A DNA stretch of 64,000 nt. Origin: Kitasatospora sp. GAS204B. GTDB taxonomy: Bacteria > Actinomycetota > Actinomycetes > Streptomycetales > Streptomycetaceae. Positions within the stretch are counted from its first letter, which is position 1. Each line of letters opens with the position of its first letter. A program made the position numbers and the translations under genes. A model generated the notes under the pieces. It had not been told where the DNA came from. It ran no database searches and saw only the letters and a program-made list of their open reading frames with translations. Positions 57,655 to 64,000 of the stretch are shown here, one piece after another. The stretch spans positions 1 to 64,000 of the forward strand of contig NZ_JARZAG010000033.1 in assembly GCF_029892155.1 (NCBI RefSeq), given 5' to 3'.

Positions 57655-58581
57655 GTGATCATCGGCCTGGTGACCGCCGTCGCGGCCTCCACCTGCTACG
57701 GCGTCGGCTCGGTGCTGCAAGCGGTCGGCTCGCGCCGCTCGGCCCGTGAGGAGGGCCGGGCCGAGTCGGCGGGTGCCGCGAAGACCCAGGTCACCGAGCA
57801 CGGCGGGCCCAGCCTGAGTTCCACCGCCAAGGCCGTGGTCACCTGGGAGTTCATCCTCGGCACGGTGCTCGACTTCGTCGGCTTCCTGCTGGGCGCGCTC
57901 TCCGCCCGGTTGCTGCCGCTCTTCCTCTCCCAGACGGTGATCAGCGCCAACCTGGTGATCACCGCGCTGTGCAGCATCAAGCTGCTCGGCATCCGGCTCA
58001 AGCGCCCGGAGTGGACCGCGATCGGGGTGGTCTGCGGCGCGCTTGTGATGCTCGCGCTGGCCGCCGGGCACGAGGGCACCGGCACGGTGCCGCTGGCCAC
58101 CCACTGGTGGCTGCTGCTGATCGCGATCGCGGTGATCGGCGGCGGCGCGCTGCTGGTGCGCCGGCTCGGCACCAACGGGGCGATCGTGGCCGGGCTGCTC
58201 TCCGGCCTCGGCTTCGGCGCGCTCGGCATCGGGGTGCGGATCCTGAACGGCGTGAACCCCTTCGACCTCGGCCAACTGGTCAGCGACCCGGCGCTGTACG
58301 CGATCCTGGTGGGCGGCCTGGGCGGGATGTACCTGCACACGGTCGCGCTGCAGATCGGCTCGGTGAACGGCGCCACCGCCGCCCTGGTGGTCGGCGAGAC
58401 GGTGGTCCCCGGCATCGTCGGGGTGGTCTGGCTGGGCGACGCGACCCGGGCCGGACTGGGCTGGCTCGGCCTGCTCGGGTTCGTGCTCGCGGTGGCCGGC
58501 GCGGTGGCGGTGGCCCACTACGGGGAGGGCGAGGGCGCCATCCAACTGGAGGCGCGCGAGCACCAGACCGCCGCGCACTGA
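57655..58581 (+). CDS. DMT-superfamily (EamA-like) transporter
   Basis: 308 residues with about nine to ten membrane segments in the drug/metabolite transporter pattern. Two half-repeats start at MIIGLVTAVAASTCYGVGSV and around 155-165. The first cytoplasmic loop (about 25-60) is longer than usual. Substrate unknown. It starts at GTG 57655 with a CGGAG box. It is convergent with mutM, 52 bp apart. Confidence 0.86.
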   Translation: MIIGLVTAVAASTCYGVGSVLQAVGSRRSAREEGRAESAGAAKTQVTEHGGPSLSSTAKAVVTWEFILGTVLDFVGFLLGALSARLLPLFLSQTVISANLVITALCSIKLLGIRLKRPEWTAIGVVCGALVMLALAAGHEGTGTVPLATHWWLLLIAIAVIGGGALLVRRLGTNGAIVAGLLSGLGFGALGIGVRILNGVNPFDLGQLVSDPALYAILVGGLGGMYLHTVALQIGSVNGATAALVVGETVVPGIVGVVWLGDATRAGLGWLGLLGFVLAVAGAVAVAHYGEGEGAIQLEAREHQTAAH

Positions 58582-58633
58582 GCCGGCGCCCGCCGGCCCG
58601 CGGTCAGTCGGCCAGTGGTCAGGCGTCCAGTGC

Positions 58634-59494
58634 TCAGGCGGCGCGCTGGCGCGGCACCCGCTGGCAGCGCGGGCAGAAGTAGCTGGAGCGGTTCATCCAG
58701 GCGGCCCGCCGGATCGGGGTGCCGCAGCGGTAGCAGGGCTCGCCCTCTCGACCGTAGGCGTCCAGCGAGCGGGAGAAGTAGCCGCTCTCACCGTTCACGT
58801 TGACGTAGAGGCTGTCGAAGCTGGTGCCGCCGACGGCCAGCGCGGCCGTCATCACCTCGCGGGCGTTGGCCAGCAGCAGTTGCCCCAGCGGGCGGGTGAG
58901 GGTGTCGGTGGGGCGGTCGTAGTGCAGCTTGGAGCGCCAGAGCGCCTCGTCCGCGTAGATGTTGCCGACCCCGCTGATCAGGCTCTGGTCGAGCAGCGCG
59001 CGCTTGACCGTGGTGCGCTTGGCGCGCAGCGCGGTGAGGAAGCCGGCGTCGTCGAAGCGCGGGTCGAGCGGGTCCCGGGCGATGTGCGCGAGCGAGTGGG
59101 GCAGCCCGTCGGCGTCCAGTTCCTCGACCGCGAGGTGGCCGAAGGTGCGCTGGTCGACGAAGCGCAGCTCGCGCCCGCCGTCGGTGAACCGCAGCCGGAC
59201 CCGCAGATGGGTCTCGTCCGGGGTGGCCGGGTCCTGCACCAGCAGTTGCCCGCTCATCCCGAGGTGGCCGAGCAGCCCGAAGGTGCCGTCCGCGAACGGC
59301 AGCCAGAGGTACTTGCCGCGCCGCCGGGCCTCGCCCAGCGTGACGCCGCCGAGCCGGGCGGCGAAGTCGGCGCCGCCGGCGGCCTGGCGGCGCACCGCAC
59401 GCGGGTGCAGCACCTCGGCCGCGGCGACGGTGCGGCCGCTGACCCAGCGGGCCAGACCGCGCCTGACCACCTCGACCTCGGGGAGTTCGGGCAC
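58634..59494 (-). CDS. mutM: Formamidopyrimidine-DNA glycosylase
   Basis: Removes 8-oxoguanine and other oxidised purines and nicks the DNA. 286 residues. The catalytic N terminus PELPEVEVVRRGL (Pro1 after removal of the initiator) is exact. The C-terminal four-cysteine zinc finger (CYRCG...CPRCQ, about 250-275) is complete. It starts at GTG 59494. It follows rnc after 24 bp, the usual rnc-mutM pair. Confidence 0.96.
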   Translation of the reverse strand: MPELPEVEVVRRGLARWVSGRTVAAAEVLHPRAVRRQAAGGADFAARLGGVTLGEARRRGKYLWLPFADGTFGLLGHLGMSGQLLVQDPATPDETHLRVRLRFTDGGRELRFVDQRTFGHLAVEELDADGLPHSLAHIARDPLDPRFDDAGFLTALRAKRTTVKRALLDQSLISGVGNIYADEALWRSKLHYDRPTDTLTRPLGQLLLANAREVMTAALAVGGTSFDSLYVNVNGESGYFSRSLDAYGREGEPCYRCGTPIRRAAWMNRSSYFCPRCQRVPRQRAA

Positions 59495-59518
59495 GGCCGA
59501 CGCCTCTCTCGAACGCTC

Positions 59519-60295
59519 TCAGGCGGCCGGACTGGTCGGGCCGTCGCCGTACTTGGCCTTGATCGCCCGCCACGCGCTCTCGGCGGCCTTCTGCTCGGCT
59601 TCCTTCTTCGAGCGTCCCGTCCCGCTGCCGAAGGCCTCGCCGGCCACCCGGGCGGCCGCGTTGAAGGTCTTCTCGTGGTCCGGGCCGGACTCCTCGACCA
59701 CGTACTCGGGCACGCCGATGCCCACCGAGGCGGTGAGCTCCTGCAGGCTGGTCTTCCAGTCGAGACCGGCGCCCAGCTGGGAGGACTCCGCGATCAGCGG
59801 GTCGAAGAGCCGGTGCACGAAGTCGGTCGCCGACTCCAGGCCCTGGTCGAGGTAGATGGCGCCGATCACGGCCTCGACGGTGTCCGCGAGGATCGAGGAC
59901 TTGTCGCGACCGCCGGTGCCCTCCTCGCCCTTGCCGAGCCGGATGAAGGTGCCGAGCTCCAGACCGCGCCCCACCTCGGCGAGCGCACGGGAGTTGACCA
60001 CCGCGGCCCGCAGCTTGGCGAGCGTGCCCTCCGGCACATCCGGGTGGATGCGGTAGAGGGTGTCGGTCACCACCAGGCCCAGTACCGAGTCGCCCAGGAA
60101 CTCCAGGCGCTCGTTGGTGGGCAGGCCGCCGTTCTCGTAGGCGAACGACCGGTGCGTCAGAGCACGCACCAGAAGGGCGCGCTCGAGTTCGAACCCGAGG
60201 CGCCCTTCCAGGACGTCGTATGCGGTCGAGGCCGGCCCGCCGCCCTTCAGCCCGTTGCTGGCCGAGGACTTACGGGTTGAGTTACCGTCCGACAT
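59519..60295 (-). CDS. rnc: Ribonuclease III
   Basis: Cuts double-stranded RNA in rRNA and mRNA processing; in S. coelicolor it is AbsB, needed for antibiotic production. 258 residues. The nuclease signature NERLEFLGDSVLG is at about 61-73 and a second acidic site in DTVEAVIGAIYLDQG. A double-stranded RNA-binding domain occupies about 180-250. It lies after rpmF and before mutM. Confidence 0.96.
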   Translation of the reverse strand: MSDGNSTRKSSASNGLKGGGPASTAYDVLEGRLGFELERALLVRALTHRSFAYENGGLPTNERLEFLGDSVLGLVVTDTLYRIHPDVPEGTLAKLRAAVVNSRALAEVGRGLELGTFIRLGKGEEGTGGRDKSSILADTVEAVIGAIYLDQGLESATDFVHRLFDPLIAESSQLGAGLDWKTSLQELTASVGIGVPEYVVEESGPDHEKTFNAAARVAGEAFGSGTGRSKKEAEQKAAESAWRAIKAKYGDGPTSPAA

Positions 60296-60315
60296 CGATC
60301 GATGCACCCCGCCGA

Positions 60316-60489
60316 TCAGACCGAGAGGACCTGGCGACGGTTGTACGTGCCGCAGCTCGGGCACGCGATGTGACCCAGCTTCGGCTCGTGGCAGCGGTCG
60401 CACGCCACGAGGGCCGGGACGACGGCCTTCCAGTTGGAACGGCGGTGGCGCGTGTTGCTGCGCGACATCTTCCGCTTCGGAACAGCCAC
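60316..60489 (-). CDS. rpmF: 50S ribosomal protein L32, zinc-binding form
   Basis: 57 residues, found by reading the gap between rnc and the DUF177 gene. It starts VAVPKRKMSRSNTRHRRS at GTG 60489 with AGGAGA upstream and ends NRRQVLSV before TGA. Two CxxC pairs (CDRCHEPK and CPSCG) mark it as the zinc-containing type; Streptomyces often also carry a zinc-free paralogue elsewhere that is used when Zn is short. Two bases separate it from the DUF177 stop. Confidence 0.95.
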   Translation of the reverse strand: MAVPKRKMSRSNTRHRRSNWKAVVPALVACDRCHEPKLGHIACPSCGTYNRRQVLSV

Positions 60490-60491
60490 GG

Positions 60492-61136
60492 CTACTTCTC
60501 CTGGTTCTCGGCGAGACCCTCACGGGTGTCGCTGTCCTTGTTCTCGTCACCCTCGTCGCCGGGGGCGGCGGAGAGTCCCTGCAGAGCCGCCCACCGGGGG
60601 TCGGCGGCGTCATGGTGGTGGTCCGGGTCGTCGCTGAGCCGCACTCCGCACTCGGAGCACAGGCCCAGGCAGTCTTCCTGGCACACCGGCTGCAACGGCA
60701 GTGCGAGCACCACCGCGTCACGCAGCACCGGTTCGAGGTCGAAGAAGTCGCCCTCCAGCCGGTAAGTCTCTTCCTCGTCCTCGTCGGACTGCTCGTCCTC
60801 GGAGGACTTCCTGGTCCGACCGCGCTCGTCGGTCTCCGGGTAGTAGTACAGCTCCTGGAAGTCCACATCGAGGTCGTCCTCGACCGGCTCCAGGCAGCGC
60901 CCGCACTCACCCGTCACATGGGCCTCGGCGGTGCCCGAGACGAGCACTCCCTCGACCACCGACTCCAGGCGCAGCTCCAGGGTGATCTCGCTGCCGGTCG
61001 GAACACCGATCACGTCCGCGATCCCCAGGCCCTCGGGGGCCTTGAAGGTGCGCTCCACCGTACGCATCGAGCCGGCGCGGCGGCCGAGCTCATGCGTGTC
61101 GAACACGAGCGGGTCGCGGTGGTCGAGGCGGTTCAC
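60492..61136 (-). CDS. DUF177/YceD family protein
   Basis: 214 residues. Cysteine pairs in GECGRCLEPV (about 77-86) and CQEDCLGLCSECG (about 152-164) are typical of the YceD family, which is nearly always encoded before rpmF and is implicated in 23S rRNA accumulation in plants and bacteria. A very acidic insertion (about 105-125) lies between them. It starts at GTG 61136 (VNRLDHRDPLVFDTHEL). Confidence 0.93.
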   Translation of the reverse strand: MNRLDHRDPLVFDTHELGRRAGSMRTVERTFKAPEGLGIADVIGVPTGSEITLELRLESVVEGVLVSGTAEAHVTGECGRCLEPVEDDLDVDFQELYYYPETDERGRTRKSSEDEQSDEDEEETYRLEGDFFDLEPVLRDAVVLALPLQPVCQEDCLGLCSECGVRLSDDPDHHHDAADPRWAALQGLSAAPGDEGDENKDSDTREGLAENQEK

Positions 61137-61314
61137 GGTTCCTGGCTTCCTGGCGGCGGGCGCATCTCTGCGCGGCGCGAGTGGTCTGTTGCTTGTGGGG
61201 TCCGGCCCGCCCTGCGGTTACGCGGGCAGCCGAACAATCCGGCGGCAGAGAGCCGGAGTGGTCAGCGTACCCGACGGTTCGCCCAGGCCCAACTTTCGCT
61301 CCCCGGCCCCGCGC

Positions 61315-62511
61315 TCAGCGGCCGCCGAGCTCCCGCAGCCTGGTCATGTCGATCATGCTGGTGTCGAAGAAGCTGGTCTCGTCCAGCGAAGCGGGCTGGA
61401 CCGCCTGGACGGGCTGGGCCGGCGCCTGCTGGTAGTACCCGGGGTCGTAGGCGGGCTGGGCCGGGTAGCCGGCCGGCTGCTCCTGGTAGTAGCCGGTCGC
61501 GTACGGGTCGCCCTGCTGCTGGCCCTGCTGGTAGTACTGGCCCGCGTACGGGTCGCCCTGGCCGGCCGCCGGGTCGTAGCCGCCGCCGTAGGCGTCCTGG
61601 TAGCCGGCCTGCTGCGCGGCGGCGTACTGGACGGCGTTCGGCTCGGCGTACTCCTGGGGCGGGTAGGCCGGTGCCTGCTGCTGGAAGCCGGCGCCCTCGC
61701 CCGGGGCGGCCTGCCAGCCGGCCTGCGCGCCCGGCGCGGCGAGCGCGGGCTCCTGCGGCCAGCTCTGCTGCGCCGGGACGTCCTCCCGGTACCAGGGCTG
61801 CTCCTCGTCGCCCTCGGCGGCGAAGCCGGCGGCCACCGCCTCGGCCCGGTCCTTCTGCTGCTGGGCCTGGTCGGCGGCGGCCAGGTAGGCGCCGAGCTCG
61901 TCGATGGGGGCCTTGCCGATCAGCTTGTCGCGGCCCCGGCCGACCGCCTCCAGGGTGCCGCCGAGCACCGCCTGGAGGGTGGCGAGCTTCGCGTCCACGT
62001 ACTCGTCGACCTCGGGGCTGGGGCTGATGGCGGGCTGGAACTCCTCGCCGTCCTCGACCTCGTAGGCGCCCTCGCCACGCAGCTTGTCGCGGCCCCGGCC
62101 GACGGCGCCGAGCGTCTTGGTCAGCACCACCTCGAAGTTGGCCAGCTTGCTGTCGACGTAGTCGTCGGCCTCCTGGCGCTTGACGGCGACCTCCTCGCGC
62201 GCCTCCGCGAGGATCCGGTCCGCCTGGGCCTGCGCCCGGCGGACCACCTCGGTGTCGGAGATCAGCGAGCCCCGCTCGCTGTGCGCCCCCTGGATGATCC
62301 GCTCGGCCTCGCCGCGGGCGTCGGCCACCATCTGCTCGTGGTCGGCCATCACCGACTGGGCCTGGGCGAGTTCGGCGGGCAGCTCCTCACGCAGCCCCTG
62401 CAGCAGCGTCACCAGCTCGGCCCGGTTCACCACACAGGAGGCCGACATGGGCATCGCGCGGGCGTTCTCGACCACGGCGATGATCTCGTCGACTCTGTTC
62501 TGCACGTCCAC
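61315..62511 (-). CDS. DivIVA-like coiled-coil protein with internal duplication
   Basis: 398 residues, cytoplasmic. A coiled-coil N-terminal half (about 30-125) with DivIVA/ATP-synthase-b-like character. A 31-residue block occurs twice (about 117-147 and 169-199), ending VGRGRDKL both times, with 21 identities. A Gln/Tyr/Pro/Gly-rich low-complexity region follows (about 245-375), and then a distinct tail (SFFDTSMIDMTRLRELG). It starts at GTG 62511. Such proteins lie between coaD and the rpmF genes in Streptomyces. A cell-pole or cytoskeletal role is inference. Confidence 0.85.
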   Translation of the reverse strand: MDVQNRVDEIIAVVENARAMPMSASCVVNRAELVTLLQGLREELPAELAQAQSVMADHEQMVADARGEAERIIQGAHSERGSLISDTEVVRRAQAQADRILAEAREEVAVKRQEADDYVDSKLANFEVVLTKTLGAVGRGRDKLRGEGAYEVEDGEEFQPAISPSPEVDEYVDAKLATLQAVLGGTLEAVGRGRDKLIGKAPIDELGAYLAAADQAQQQKDRAEAVAAGFAAEGDEEQPWYREDVPAQQSWPQEPALAAPGAQAGWQAAPGEGAGFQQQAPAYPPQEYAEPNAVQYAAAQQAGYQDAYGGGYDPAAGQGDPYAGQYYQQGQQQGDPYATGYYQEQPAGYPAQPAYDPGYYQQAPAQPVQAVQPASLDETSFFDTSMIDMTRLRELGGR

Positions 62512-62586
62512 GGGGCTTCTGTCTTTCCGTGAGTACCGCGGGGCGGGACTACAGACTGTACGTCAGAATCCGCGGCGCTCTTCTCC

Positions 62587-63075
62587 CTACTGGGCGGCCC
62601 GTTCGGCGATCCGCTCCACCAGGCGGCGGTGCACCAGCGGCGGGATCAGGTGCGAGACGTCGCCCCCGTAGGAGGCGACCTCCTTGACCAGGGTCGAGGA
62701 GAGGAAGCTGTAGGTCGGGGAGGTGGGCACGAAGAGCGTCTCGACGCCGGTCAGGCCGCGGTTCATCTGGGCCATCTGCAGCTCGTAGTCGAAGTCGCTG
62801 ACCGCGCGCAGGCCCTTGACGATGGCCGGGATGTTCCGGTCCCGGCAGAAGTCCACCAGCAGCCCGTGGTGCGACTCGACCACGACATTGCCGTACCGCT
62901 CGCAGGTCTCCTCGATCAGCGCGATCCGCTCCTCGACGGTGAACAGGCCCTGCTTGTTCTTGTTGATCAGCACCGCGACGTGGACCACGTCGTAGAGCTG
63001 GGAGGCCCGCTCGATGATGTCGAGGTGCCCGTTGGTGATCGGGTCGAACGAACCCGGACAGACGGCGCGGCGCAT
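62587..63075 (-). CDS. coaD: Phosphopantetheine adenylyltransferase
   Basis: Makes dephospho-CoA from 4'-phosphopantetheine and ATP. 162 residues. The nucleotidyltransferase motif GSFDPITNGHLDII is at about 8-21 and the second motif SSTLVKEVASYGG near 128-140. It lies after rsmD, a widely conserved pair. Confidence 0.97.
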   Translation of the reverse strand: MRRAVCPGSFDPITNGHLDIIERASQLYDVVHVAVLINKNKQGLFTVEERIALIEETCERYGNVVVESHHGLLVDFCRDRNIPAIVKGLRAVSDFDYELQMAQMNRGLTGVETLFVPTSPTYSFLSSTLVKEVASYGGDVSHLIPPLVHRRLVERIAERAAQ

Positions 63076-63124
63076 TGCGGTGTACTTCCCTCTCGGTAGT
63101 GGTCCCCGGCCGGTGCGGCCGTGG

Positions 63125-63688
63125 TCAGACGGCCTGCCCGTACCAGAGCGTGCCCTCGCCGTAGCGGCGGGAGCGCAGCGCTTCGAATCCCCCGGGCCAG
63201 GCGAATTCGCCGCCCCGGGTGCTGCGTTCCACGGTGACGAGTGCGTCGTCCGTGAGCCAGCCCCCAGCTCGGAGTGTGATCAGCATCTCGCGCAGTTCGG
63301 CATCGGTCACCGCGTAGGGCGGGTCCAGGAAGACCAGGTCGTACGGCTCGCCGGGAGCGGCCCCGGCCACCACCCGCTCGGCCCGATCGGCCCGCACCTC
63401 GGCGCCCGGCAGCGCCACCGTCTTGACGTTGGCCCGGATCACCCGGGCCGCGGCGGCGTCCGCCTCCACCAGCAGGACCTGGGCCGCACCCCGGGAGAGC
63501 GCCTCCAGGCCGACCGCACCGGAACCCGCGAACAGGTCGAGCAGCCGGGCCCCGGCGAGGGTGCCGCGCAGCGCCGCCAGGGTGGAGAACATCGCCTCGC
63601 GGGCCTTGTCGGAGGTCGGTCGGGTGCCCCGGCCGGGCGGTACGGCCAGTCGGCGGCCGCCGGCCGCCCCGGCGATGACGCGGGTCAT
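63125..63688 (-). CDS. rsmD: 16S rRNA guanine-N2 methyltransferase RsmD
   Basis: Methylates G966 of 16S rRNA. 187 residues. SAM-binding motif LLDLFAGSGAVGLEALSRGA is at about 49-68 and the catalytic DPPY motif in VFLDPPYAV near 121-129. Start ATG 63688. 49 bp separate its stop from coaD. Confidence 0.96.
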   Translation of the reverse strand: MTRVIAGAAGGRRLAVPPGRGTRPTSDKAREAMFSTLAALRGTLAGARLLDLFAGSGAVGLEALSRGAAQVLLVEADAAAARVIRANVKTVALPGAEVRADRAERVVAGAAPGEPYDLVFLDPPYAVTDAELREMLITLRAGGWLTDDALVTVERSTRGGEFAWPGGFEALRSRRYGEGTLWYGQAV

Positions 63689-63750
63689 GAGTGCTGGTTC
63701 CCTCTCTGCTTTCAGTGGCCACGCTATATGGACCGGCCTGCCAGAGAGGC

Positions 63751-63790
63751 CTCCGGGCCCGCCGCACGCGACGCGGCGGCGGGCCCGGAG
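63751..63790 (-). terminator. Hairpin terminator after the right-edge gene
   Basis: A perfect 15-bp stem (CTCCGGGCCCGCCGC at 63751-63765 with 63776-63790) and a 10-nt loop, 14 bp beyond the stop of the partial gene at 63804. Confidence 0.85.
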
Positions 63791-63803
63791 GCGGACGGGT
63801 GGG

Positions 63804-64000
63804 CTACTCCTGCGGGGCGGCGGCGCCGAGCAGGCCGGGCGAGGCGTAGCGGGACCAGGAGAGGCAGCCGTCGGGCGGGCAGTGCTCGGGGCGGCGCGGG
63901 TCGTGGCCCAGCTCGCGCAGCTTGCTGCGGACCGAGTCGGGCGTGCGACCGAACCGGGCGGCTATCCGGGCGATGGTCTCGTTCTCGTGGAAGCGCCGGA
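63804..64000 (-). CDS. Partial gene, 3' end of a helix-turn-helix-like protein
   Basis: Only the last 65 codons are in the window; the gene continues beyond the right edge. The visible part contains TIARIAARFGRTPDSVRSKLR, a helix-turn-helix-like stretch with an HNH/sigma-region-4 flavour. A cysteine pair (HCPPDGCLSW) follows and the protein ends AAAPQE. I do not recognise the family. A perfect terminator follows. RecG, expected near rsmD by comparison with S. coelicolor, is not visible. Confidence 0.7.
   Translation of the reverse strand, partial: RRFHENETIARIAARFGRTPDSVRSKLRELGHDPRRPEHCPPDGCLSWSRYASPGLLGAAAPQE

Noticed and set aside
1..64000. tRNA genes, rRNA, CRISPR array, insertion sequence or prophage
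   Set aside because: I searched the gaps for T-loop sequences (GGTTCGA types), regular spacer repeats, transposase motifs and phage genes and found none.

Overview
This window is a high-GC actinobacterial chromosome segment, very probably from a member of the Streptomycetaceae (Streptomyces, Kitasatospora or a near relative). The evidence is the sporulation sigma factor WhiG, NsdA, four tandem type I signal peptidases (the sipWXYZ layout), the amtB-glnK-glnD operon with a GlnR-like box, strong third-position GC bias, and the core order rpsB-tsf-pyrH-frr-cdsA-rlmN and smc-ftsY. There is no insertion sequence, prophage, CRISPR array or rRNA/tRNA gene. It reads as vertically inherited core chromosome.

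Layout, left to right. (1) 0.4-11.3 kb: an amine/polyamine and omega-amino-acid catabolic region. It holds methylmalonate-semialdehyde dehydrogenase, two aminobutyraldehyde-type dehydrogenases, two class III aminotransferases, a PucR regulator and an Lrp/AsnC regulator. (2) 11.5-13.5 kb: a small ABC ATPase with degenerate motifs and a membrane partner. (3) 13.5-19.2 kb, minus strand: rlmN, cdsA, frr, pyrH, tsf, rpsB. (4) 19.6-26.4 kb: an M23-like peptidase, a TetR regulator, WhiG with a very long N-terminal extension, then dprA, comM-like and yraN. (5) 26.7-34.4 kb, minus strand: DUF2469, Nudix hydrolase, sipZ/Y/X/W, rplS, trmD, rimM, khpA, rpsP. (6) 34.6-38.6 kb: an SprT-like zinc protein, proS, a methyltransferase, a GNAT acetyltransferase. 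(7) 38.7-46.3 kb: ffh, glnD, glnK, amtB, nsdA. (8) 46.6-55 kb: a prim-pol-like protein, ftsY, smc, a small coiled-coil protein, acylphosphatase and a TPM-domain membrane protein. (9) 55.3-58.6 kb, plus strand: a membrane protein, an LCP cell-wall protein and a DMT-type transporter. (10) 58.6-64 kb, minus strand: mutM, rnc, rpmF, DUF177, a DivIVA-like coiled-coil protein, coaD, rsmD and a partial gene.

How the genes work together. Region 1 can convert putrescine and aminopropyl groups, through aminoaldehydes, GABA and beta-alanine, towards succinate or acetyl-CoA. The ammonium released links in concept to the AmtB-GlnK-GlnD nitrogen sensor further right. Regions 3, 5, 7 and 8 build ribosomes and the SRP/Sec export machinery: Ffh and FtsY deliver precursors and the four Sip proteases mature them. 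WhiG and NsdA tie the window to aerial development.

Most unusual features: the roughly 330-residue Pro/Ala/Gly-rich extension of WhiG; two copies of a paired DnaA-box-like module with identical 18-bp spacing; an M23 gene with no stop codon before it runs across the whole convergent tetR gene; a set of promoters placed 6-8 nt before start codons (leaderless mRNAs); and a palindromic element that supplies the TAG stop codons of two unrelated genes.
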